64,000 bases of DNA from positions 542,489 to 606,488 of the forward strand of contig NW_003120918.1 in NCBI RefSeq assembly GCF_000003605.2. Reading direction: 5' to 3'. Below the pieces are notes generated by a model. It made no database searches and had not been told where the DNA came from. It saw nothing but the letters and a program-made list of their open reading frames with translations. Both the position numbers and the translations under genes were made by a program. Shown piece by piece: positions 50,691 through 61,287 of the stretch. Every line of letters begins with the position of its first letter. Position 1 is the first letter of the stretch. Source of the stretch: Saccoglossus kowalevskii. Lineage: Eukaryota; Hemichordata; Enteropneusta; Harrimaniidae.

Positions 50691-53600
50691 TATATCATGG
50701 CAGTTCGGTGTAATAAAGCAGTGTAGAAATTGTCTTATCCAATATATCATGGCAGTTCAGTGAAATAAAGCAGTGTAATAATTGTCTTATCCCATATATC
50801 ATGGCAGTTTAGTGTAATAAAGCAGTGTAATAATTGTCTTATCTCATATATCATGCAGTTCAGTGTAATAAAGCAGTGTAATAATTGTCTTTATCCCATA
50901 TATCATGGCAGATCAATGTAATAAAGCAGTGTAGAAATTGTCTTATCCAATATGTCATGGCAGTTCAGTGTAATAAAGCAGTGTAATAATTGTCTTATCC
51001 ATATATCATGGCAGTTTAGTGTAATAAAGCAGTGTAATAATTGTCTTATCTCATATATCATGCAGTTCAGTGTAATAAAGCAGTGTAATAATTGTCTTTA
51101 TCCCATATATCATGGCAGATCAATGTAATAAAGCAGTGTAGAAATTGTCTTATCCAATATGTCATGGCAGTTCAGTGTAATAAAGCAGTGTAATAATTGT
51201 CTTATCCAATATATCATGGCAGTTCAGTGTAATAAAGCACTGTAATAATTGTCTTATCTCATATATCATGGCAGTTCAGTGTAATAAATCAGCGTAATAA
51301 TTATCTTAATCCAATATATCATGCCAGTTCAGTGTAATAAAGCAGTGTAGAAATTGTCTTATCCAATATATCATGGCAGTTCAGTGTGATAAAGCAGTGT
51401 AGAAATTGTCTTATCCAATATATCATGGCAGTTCAGTGTAATAAAGCAGTGTAATAATTGTCTTATCCAATATATCATNNNNNNNNNNNNNNNNNNNNNN
51501 NNNNNNNNNNNNNNNNNNNNNNNNNNNNNNNNNNNNNNNNNNNNNNNNNNNNNNNNNNNNNNNNNNNNNNNNNNNNNNNNNNNNNNNNNNNNNNNNNNNN
51601 NNNNNNNNNNNNNNNNNNNNNNNNNNNNNNNNNNNNNNNNNNNNNNNNNNNNNNNNNNNNNNNNNNNNNNNNNNNNNNNNNNNNNNNNNNNNNNNNNNNN
51701 NNNNNNNNNNNNNNNNNNNNNNNNNNNNNNNNNNNNNNNNNNNNNNNNNNNNNNNNNNNNNNNNNNNNNNNNNNNNNNNNNNNNNNNNNNNNNNNNNNNN
51801 NNNNNNNNNNNNNNNNNNNNNNNNNNNNNNNNNNNNNNNNNNNNNNNNNNNNNNNNNNNNNNNNNNNNNNNNNNNNNNNNNNNNNNNNNNNNNNNNNNNN
51901 NNNNNNNNNNNNNNNNNNNNNNNNNNNNNNNNNNNNNNNNNNNNNNNNNNNNNNNNNNNNNNNNNNNNNNNNNNNNNNNNNNNNNNNNNNNNNNNNNNNN
52001 NNNNNNNNNNNNNNNNNNNNNNNNNNNNNNNNNNNNNNNNNNNNNNNNNNNNNNNNNNNNNNNNNNNNNNNNNNNNNNNNNNNNNNNNNNNNNNNNNNNN
52101 NNNNNNNNNNNNNNNNNNNNNNNNNCATGGCAGTTCAGTGAAATAAAGCAGTGTAATAATTGTCTTATCTCATATATCATGGCAGTTCAGTGTAATAAAT
52201 CAGCGTAATAATTGTCTTTATCCCATATATCATAGCAGTTCAATGTAATAAAGCAGTGTAGAAATTGTCTTATCCAATATATCATGCAGTTCAGTGTAAT
52301 AAAGCAGTGTAATAATTGCCTTTATCCCATATATCATGGCAGTTCAATGTAATAAAGCAGTGTAATTATTGTCTTATCTCATATATCATGGCAGTTCAGT
52401 GTAATTAAGCAGTGTAATAATTGTCTTTATCCCATATATCATGAAAGTGCAGTGTAATAAAGCAGTATAATAATTGTCTTATCCCATATATCATGGAAGT
52501 TCAGTGTAATAAAGCAGTGTAATAATTGTCTTTATCTCATATATCATGGCAGTTCAGTGTAATAAATCAGTATAATAATTGTCTTATCTCATATGTCATG
52601 GCAGTTCAGTGTAATAAAGCAGTATAATAATTGTCTTTATCTCATATATCATGGCAGTTCAGTGTAATAAAGCAGTATAATAATTGTCTTATCTCATATG
52701 TCTTGGCAGTTCAGTGTAATAAAGCAGTGTAATAATTGTCTTAACCCATATATCATGGAAGTTCAATGTAATAAAGCAGTGTATTTATTGTCTTATCCAA
52801 TATATCATGGCAGTTCAGTGTAATAAAGCAGTATAAAAATTGTCTTTATCTCATATATCATGGCAGTTCAGTGTAATTAAGCAGTGTAATAATTGTCTTT
52901 ATCCCATATATCATGGCAGTTCAGTGTAATAAAGCAGTATAATAATTGTCTTATCCCATATATCATGGAAGTTCAGTGTAATAAAGCAGTATAATAATTG
53001 TCTTTATCTCATATATCATGGCAGTTCAGTGTAATTAAGCAGTGTAATAATTGTCTTTATCCCATATATCATGGCAGTTCAGTGTAATAAAGCAGTATAA
53101 TAATTGTCTTATCCCATATATCATGGAAGTTCAGTGTAATAAAGCAGTGTAATAATTGTCTTTATCTCATATATCATGGCAGTTCAGTGTAATAAAGCAG
53201 TATAATAATTGTCTTATCTCATATGTCTTGGCAGTTCAGTGTAATAAAGCAGTGTAATAATTGTCTTAACCCATATATCATGGAAGTTCAATGTAATAAA
53301 GCAGTGTAATAATTGTCTTATCCCATATATCATGGCAGTTCAGTATAATAATTGTCTTATCCCATATATCGTGGAAGTTCAGTGTAATAAAGCAGTATAA
53401 TAATTGTCTTTATCCCATATATCATGGCAGTTCAGTGTAATTAAGCAGTATAATAATTGTCTTATCTCATATGTCTTGGCAGTTCAGTGTAATAAAGCAG
53501 TGTAATAATTGTCTTAACCCATATATCATGGAAGTTCAGTGTAATAAAGCAGTGTAATAATTGTCTTATCCCATATATCATGGCAGTTCAGTGTAATAAA

Positions 53601-54008
53601 GCAGTATAATAATTATCTTATCCCATATATCGTGGAAGTTCAGTGTAATAAAGCAGTATAATAATTGTCTTATCCCATATATCGTGGAAGGTCAGTGTAA
53701 TAAAGCAGTATAATAATTGTCTTATCCCATATATCATGCAGTTCAGTGTAATGAAGCAGTATAATAATTGTCTTATCTCATATGTCATGGCAGTTCAGTG
53801 TAATAAAGCAGTATAAAAATTGTCTTTATCTCATATATCATGGCAGTTCAGTGTAATAAAGCAGTATGATAATTGTCTTTATCTCATATATCATGGCAGT
53901 TCAGTGTAATAAAGCAGTATGATAATTGTCTTATCTCATATATCATGGCAGCAGTGTAATAAATCAGTGAAGTATTTTCTTTATCTCATATACGATGGCA
54001 GTTCACTG
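50691..54008. repeat. Minisatellite, ~52-bp unit, ~64 copies including gap
   Basis: Units begin CAGTTCAGTGTAATAAAGCA, continue with a TAATAATTGTCTTAT-type core and end with ATATATCATGG. Unit length varies from about 51 to 53 (TCTTATC or TCTTTATC; ATCATGG or ATCATG). Neighbouring units differ by recurrent variants (CAGTG/CAGTA, AAAGC/TTAAGC, GGCAG/GGAAG, CCCAT/CTCAT/CCAAT), and blocks of units repeat together: about 207 bases (four units) between 50805 and 51012, and about 158 bases (three units) between 52873 and 53031. The array is noncoding; a 52-base unit shifts frame each time. Confidence 0.97.
51479..52125. other. Assembly gap (647 N) inside the minisatellite
   Basis: Both sides are minisatellite units, so the array very likely continues through the gap and its true length is unknown. 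All long frames reported across it are artefacts. Confidence 0.99.
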
Positions 54009-54715
54009 ACGGCATTTCAGATCTTCAACTTCATTATTTCCCTATAATCAGCTTCATTATATTGGCGATTTGTCACGGATTGTGAAAGGCGTCGCAATAA
54101 ATTGTCTTTCAAATAATATTTGTTATCAATGTTTCCTTCAAACCACAAAAACGTTGCTTAATTGAAATAAACTGATGGCAAATTCTTTTGTGTAAATGAA
54201 CTAAAATGTCAATAATACGCGCTCACAAACTATGACCTCTGTTTTTCGGTTCTTAGAAGAGACAGAACAGATATGTTTGAAAAAAAAGGAGATCATATTC
54301 GTGACCCAATGATATCAGATTTATTTAAATGAGTGTAGTAGTTTCCGCGTGTTACTTGGTCTATATCCATTACCTTGTTTAATAAATCCGATATTGTTGG
54401 TTCACTCGCTATATATTCTATTTTATCCAGGCACTCTTGTAATATTGATTCAATCGAAACCCTGGATAAAACCCAATGTGCGAGGGATTGTCCATTCTAG
54501 AAATACACGTACCATAAAGTACTATAAACTCAACAGATGATTTCATCGTCAAGACGAAACTTGTAAAGTGCACAAATAAACAACTCATGTGTATCTTCAT
54601 CTGTTGCTTATGATTGCCTGGTCATTCTTTCTCCAAGCATAAGCTGCGGCTGCAATTAAAGTATTCAAATTAAGCGTGTTATTGTAATAGCGCATTCATA
54701 ACACGCTACTTCAAG
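54009..54715. other. AT-rich noncoding DNA
   Basis: Unique sequence after the array with no recognised gene. Confidence 0.55.
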
Positions 54716-54727
54716 CTGTTTTTCTTG

Positions 54728-54790
54728 AGGAAGCGTCTCTGCTTTCAGTGCCGAGACGCATTTGCCGATTTCGAATCTCGTCTTCCATGT
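54728..54790 (+). repeat. tRNA-like relic with hairpin and B-box
   Basis: GCGTCTC and GAGACGC form a perfect 7-bp stem around a 13-base loop, followed by GATTTCGAATCTCG, close to a Pol III B-box with its T-arm pairing. The stem resembles a lengthened anticodon arm. No acceptor stem is found. Read as a tRNA-derived SINE head or tRNA pseudogene. Confidence 0.4.
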
Positions 54791-57700
54791 TTCATATATG
54801 TGCATGTAATTTTAAATACTACAATCAATTATAATTATTATTGTTTTTATTAATTCATTACTTTTTATGATTTTTATATCCATTTTGGATAATATTAATT
54901 ATTAAATTTACTACAAAACATATATTTCGGTCTGAATACAGCCACTTTTTAATTACCGGTACGGCATTTTTGTATACAGTCTGGTTTTATGGAAATATGA
55001 CGTGTTCATGTTATATATTTGGGTCTTTGTTTGCACGTGACTGTTCCTCCATAGGATGCTTCGCAATTCTTGTTATTAAATATAGCTTAATATAATCATG
55101 GTCAGAAAGACCTGCCCAGTTAGGAACTTCCTCAGGGAATTCCTCTGACCACCATGCAACGAAGAACACTTGAGTGGAGGTAATCGAAATTACAGATACA
55201 AATAAAAGCAAGATTGTAACTCGCCAATGAAAGTAGACTCGCGTTTAGGCAACGAATCTAAAAATCAAATCAACATTGTCTGAGTGGCAAGCTCATATAG
55301 AAACACTGTCAACCCACCAAAAGAGTCGACTCTCGTCCCCTGAAGTAATTTGTTTCTACAAATCGCGATAAATCAAATGAGTATATTGAATAAATGACCA
55401 AAGCCATGCAGTATTTAATAATAACTTATAGGAATAAAACGAAAAAATACACACACTACAATACATATAAAAATCAGTCTACTGGATAGAAATATCTGAT
55501 TGAGTAGAAAGCCTGGAAAATCAGTTGGGATATCAATGAAATTGCCTGGATTCCCTTGCTAATTTTCACTCTTGTATTTACCTGTAACCTTAGCCGGTAT
55601 AATGTCGCTTATTAAATCTCGTTCTTTGCATTTTAAAGTTTCTGTTCACAGGAGACGTCGGATTTTTCGACAAATCGTTACCGAAATATTTGCAATATTA
55701 CTGATGTAAGAGGTTTTAATCTGACATCGCTGTTGGTTTGCTTACATAGATTGGTTTGATTGGTAGTAAACACAATCAAGGTATTTGAATGGAAGAAATG
55801 TACACTATATGTGGTCACGCTAAATAAAATCTATACTGTTAGATTTCTCTAAATTTATCAAATCAAATCAGACCTATAGACGATCGGCAAGTTTGTGTAT
55901 TTTTAACTTAATGTTTTTTACTGGATACAATTTGGCCTCACTGCTTACGATAGCCTTCCTGTTTTTAAACGCCGCACTGGCAGTGTCAAAAAACAACATT
56001 CTGACTATATAATAGTTCTGAAACAAAGGCGATAATGTCATAATGTCTTTATTCAGCGTAGTGACCACACTTTGACGAGAGATCCAGTGGATCTGCATAT
56101 TTCGCGAGATCGAGACCGGGAAACCATACATGTTCCGGTAATTTAAATATATGAATATCATATAATGATAGCATTGGTCATAAATGTCATGCAAACCTGG
56201 TTTGTTTTGGGGACAGAGAAGAAAACGTAGAATCCCAGGTGAAATCAATATTATGTGACATATAAGTTATCCTTTGATATTTCTGCATGTGCGGGCAAAC
56301 CCCCAAATGGACGTGTTTGTGTTGCTGGTCGAGAAGTCAATTTACATAAACAAGACGACTCCGCAAACATAAATAGTGCTGCTTTATAAATTTATTTAGT
56401 GTCCCCTCACAACCTTAATAAGCAAGAATCACTCCGCACTGCGGCCAATTTAATAAGACAGACAGCGATAAAGTCTAAACAAAATTGAAGCCTGACACTA
56501 ACACTTTTGGCGTTATTAAACGTGGTGAAAGTATCAACCGAATAGTGTTCAAAGTTGTGCCATAACTCGAGACCTCTCCGTCACCGACGTCATACCGTAA
56601 CTAACCAAATGACAATGCGATGATAGAATAGGGCCAGGGGCATGGTGACGACAGTTACATACATCAACATCAATTCTACATCCTGTTCATCAAAATGTGA
56701 TTTATCTAGTTTGTGCAGTCTATAAGTTGAAAACAAATTGCGGCTAGTCGGATTTTATTAGATATCATACGCCTGGGGCTCCAGACAGCGAATGAAATGT
56801 ACACAAATGAATGATCTACAAAGAACTGCCATTGTAGCGCTGTCTGTTCTTATAGTCGTAATCGTAATGCACTCAGGCCGATGACAATTAAGCAACGTAT
56901 ATATACAATGTACAATCAAATTAAGCTGAAGGCGGTCAATAAGTTGACCTAATTAAATACACTGTATCACAGGCAATCTCCGCGGATTTCAACCAAAGTA
57001 GAGAAGGTACATTTCTCGATTGAAGTGGGCTTTCCGGGAGAAACGTTTTTTTTCTCTCTCTCTTTGATTTTGAAGGGGTAGTATTCGTGCAAGGGTTTTC
57101 TTTATTTTATTTTTCACTTTTAAAAATTAAATTGAATAATGCTGTTGGTTCTGAGGTCCTTTTGGGATACTTTTTTTTTGCGATACTTGGTCTAATCGAA
57201 TGAGTATATGTGTTTTGAATGAATTTCTCTGAAAAAACTCGGCAGCCTGAAAAGAATTCCTACTGATCTCCATATTTCAGTTTTGTTGAACAACATGAGA
57301 GATACTTATATTCGTGTACATGTTATAGTGGGACAGAAAAGAGAAACATGACAAAATTCGCGTTAGACTGAAATATATCTTAATATTTCAAATAATTTGC
57401 ATAATCTTGTGTAAATAAAACTAAATGATGAAATTTCGTTGAATGTTTTGCATTGGGGGCGCTGCAGGAACAAATCAACTAAATCATAATTCGGGACCCA
57501 AGCTTATGTTGTAATCTATGTCTCTGCTTTCATCATTCATCATGACGTCACGCTTGCTTAGATTACGGTCGCCTGGTTGCGATTAATGATGCATGGATAC
57601 CTCGGCCCGTATGTATTGAGTGTCAAATTGGTTAAAACAAGAGTACTTCGTAATGCGTGTAGTACATGTCTGCATGTACCTGGCGCTAATGTAAAATGCG

Positions 57701-60700
57701 GACCATCAATGTCGATTCTATTCTATTCTATTCTGTACAACATTCTACTTTATACCAGTCATAATCATTCACAAGGCAACGTCTAGACAGTAAATAAATG
57801 TAACAGAAACAGGCATTAAATACCACGATATGATGCAGATGTAATTTTGATTTTCATCTTTTTCGATCAATATTTATTGTTTGTGAAATAGACATTGAAA
57901 TGAGGTTGTTCTAATCGGTGTATTAATCTCTGCTTTTTGTAAGGCATGTATATGTCGACTGCAGATAACAGTGTGAACTCATTCTGTTCATCCACAATAG
58001 CGATAAAAGCAAAATCAATTCATCCCAGGTTTATATGGCTCGCATTTGAAAGCAGAGTAAGCTCCCTGGAAATGATGACGTCATCTACTTGAGTGACGTA
58101 TAACCCCAACTGCAGTTTACTGTACTATTTGACAGTATATCCTTTACAAATTGGACGCTGGCAATCTAGATGTTATGACTCTGATCGACATGAGGTTCTC
58201 ATCAAATGAGAAGTGTATACATAATTACCGGTCAAAGTTCATCTAGTAAACGGGTGCACATTTGCATATGGTTTGCTGACACGACAAGGGCAAAAAATAG
58301 TTTCGGGTCAGATTGTACGGTACATGTGGAAAACAAATCATATGCACTGATAGAGGGCGCTTTATCAGTGGATGATGCTATGGACAAACTGTTATTAAGT
58401 AGCAGCATATTATATGAAACTGGTTAGCACGATTCCTCGTGCATTTCCAATGTCGTGCTCCTTTAATTTACAGTCGTGCTGGGAACGTTCGTCAATGCAT
58501 GGTTTAGTCTTTAGTATATTGAACCTAATGGTGCCGTGTGTGAAGAATAATGAAGTGATATTATACTTTAGTAAGCTTGCAATAAGGCGCGCCATCTGAC
58601 GACGACACGCTTATGTGACGTCAATATGACCTAGATGGGTGTACATTGAACAATCTGTTGGTAGACAGTCGTAATTTTGAAATTAGAAAATATATTTTTG
58701 GTACAGACGGACGACAACAGATATAATAAAAATATCTACGATGCGAACGGCGTTCGGTTCACCTTTTTACGACACGGAAGTGCTTCGTCGTAGAGGGCGC
58801 AGCATATATATTCTTACATACCTTCTGTAAGGTGGCATATCGTTACATGTATAACAACAGTTATAAAATAGCTTAGATTGAAAGAAAAACATTCAGCATA
58901 GAATACAACTGTCACACACTGTATTGCCAACATTCTGCACTCAGCGATTTTTTGAAAATGTACACACCCATACCTAAACACTAACATGTCAAATATTCAA
59001 TGTAGCAACAGGAAACCGCTTGGCATGTGTGGTCACAATTGGTTAAATTAATTATTAATAATTTTAGGGGCGTGAGTTATTAACTAGTTAGGTTTAACCT
59101 GCCCTACACCCATAAACCACATAGTAAATACAAACAATTCCCATGTGCACTTAAGCACACGCTCTTTTGAGTGTTAAGAATCTCATCTGATTTAACTACA
59201 TTTAGGGTTTGAGAGGCGCCGAAAGTAAAATCGAGTTGGTATCTTATATTCAATGCGCTTGATTGATAAATGACAATGCCAGAAATATAATTCTTATCAA
59301 GGTCTGAGATCAGGCATCTTACAAAGTGCACTGTCAAGTGTTATTCTCTCAAAGCGTGAATACTCTCAAAACACTATGACAACTGATACCGTTTTACTCC
59401 CAAAGCAGCTGCGACACTGATTAAAAAAAAAACTCTGTTTGTTTAGTAGATCGTACAAGATTAGAGATTGTTATTTATGATCGGCTCCGTTGAATTGTAT
59501 GTAAGCCTAATTATGTTCAAAATAACATGAGATGTTGGTCGGATATTACGCAATTATATTCGAACGAAATTTATGCAAACACATCATCCACATTATGCAT
59601 ATATTAGTGTGTGAAAAGACTAATCTATACAATAGAAAGTATAGTTACCGTCGCAAATGTCTGAGCACTAATATGATAGCATTACTGTAACATATCTGTA
59701 GTGACATGCCACGACTGTTATTATGTATATGAGTATATGTAATTAACATAGATATGGGTGATTCGTTTCAATCTTGTTTTTGCTTATTAGGCGTAGTGGG
59801 TTATGATGTTGCGCTGCCGCGTTGCGTCTATATATTGCACTCTGTATTATGCAATAATTATATGAATATTAAAATGATATACAACGATGAAACATATTGT
59901 GTGTCTTAAGTATTTACATTTTGATTGTACCGAAGATATTGAATGTCGCATGTCAGTCGGCGACCGAGACGGTAATCTTTGTTTATTTGTTCTGTAGGTG
60001 TATTGCTCCACGCATGCGCAATGTGTATGCACGGCCACCTATACCCAGTTTTAGGTTATGTAGTGATCCAAATGTCATTAACAATCACTCGAATTTACGG
60101 AGACTGTTTACAGCAGCTAGACTTTGAAGAAAATAATCTACATTGTTCAGGGTACATTATAAACCCCACGTGGTTTTCGCATATAGCATCGGGAAATATA
60201 TTAATATGTATGTCCGTATGTCCTTAGCATTGCACAAACAAAACACGTCACGGGAAACGATGAGATATATGTATATTGTTATTTGGAGATTGATAGCTCT
60301 CTTCTTCTTTTCGATTGACATTATTCATGAAGCAGGTACCTCACATTACGCACTTAGAGCCGAATTGTTCTCATGAGGGGGATTTCGATTTATCGTTCAG
60401 TTTATTCAGTCCCGATAAAAAGTTACGACAACTTGCGGAACACTTGATAGAATTCAACACCCGTTTTAGCAGAGGGAGAGAGTGAACAGAAAACTCACTA
60501 TAGACCAAGCTGTCGGTGTGTGTAAACAAAACCTTCGACCTTTGCTGAGGCCTGCATTCGTGAGTAAAAAATCACGCGACAGTCTTTGATGTTTGTCTAT
60601 CACAAGACTTGACTTCTTGAACCCCCAATGCGTCATCCCAGTCATCGTAAGTGGGTGTTGAATAAGAAACGAACAACGCGTGGGAATCCCTGTCACTCAC

Positions 60701-61155
60701 TGAAATAGGTAAATTAGAAGTCTATGTCTGCAATGTTCATTTCATTTTTCTTATTCCATCGCTTCGTAAACCCACCTACTTTACGAAGGACCACTGGGAG
60801 TTTATGGAGATGTTTTTTTTTTATAACATCCGATATATTCTATTGCCGACTATTTAGATATAGCATGAAGTTCTCGGGCGTACTTATATTTGTTATACTA
60901 TGCATAAGATGACGTAACAGTGTGTGTACGTTTTGAATAGTTCGCGTAACTGCTTACTATTCAGACTAGTTGGAATGGGAATATAATGCAATGTATATAT
61001 GGGAAGGAAGTGAAGCTTTGATCAGGCCGCTTCGTCTGGTCATCGACCTGATATAGACATATACAAATTAGCAGTCACCTCATACAATTATTGTTGGGGA
61101 AAAAAAACATCGACTGTATGTGAGCTGTTTTTCCAGTGTTTAAACAGATGCGCCT
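54791..61155. other. Long noncoding stretch
   Basis: No gene is recognised. (ATTCT)4 lies at 57715-57734 and a CT-run near 57052-57064. A 73-codon frame at 58206-58427 and an 82-codon frame at 59979-60227 (the latter overlapping a strong acceptor-like TTTATTTGTTCTGTAG at about 59997) look somewhat protein-like but match no family I know. An 8-bp stem (CACTGATA/TATCAGTG) lies near 58347. Confidence 0.45.
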
Positions 61156-61287
61156 ATGGTTTATATCACGCTATTTGCAGTGTTATTAGACGGCTCCGAT
61201 TACGACAATCCGCCACGGTCTTGTGGCGAGTCAAAGAGCTTCGGAGACGCCTTGGCGCACAACATATTTGGTGTATACGGTCGTTGA
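61156..61287 (+). CDS. Small open frame of 43 codons (unrecognised)
   Basis: In a locally GC-rich patch (61150-61330) the frame starts MVYITLFAVLLDGSDYDNPP, continues RSCGESKSFGDALAH and ends NIFGVYGR before TGA. Alternatively TTTGCAG at 61174-61180 could be an acceptor and only the second part an exon. The short hydrophobic start, mid-body charged residues and GR at the very end recall a small secreted peptide with an amidation-type terminus, but the start is short for a signal peptide and no repeat peptides or dibasic sites precede it. No homologue is recognised. Confidence 0.2.
   Translation: MVYITLFAVLLDGSDYDNPPRSCGESKSFGDALAHNIFGVYGR

Noticed and set aside
50425-50763. 112-codon plus-strand frame (MAGKLLIFNL...)
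   Set aside because: It looked coding-like because of its GC content, but its core is one arm of the inverted-repeat element and its end runs into the minisatellite.
51371-52180. Frames of 217-269 codons across 51.4-52.2 kb
   Set aside because: They span the 647-base gap in the minisatellite; the non-N parts are repeat units.
927-58800. Several GCCCTCTAG/AGAGGGCGC-like strings that recall CTCF sites (e.g. 927, 58355, 58790)
   Set aside because: Each matches only part of the CTCF consensus, and short matches are expected; no array or orientation pattern is visible.
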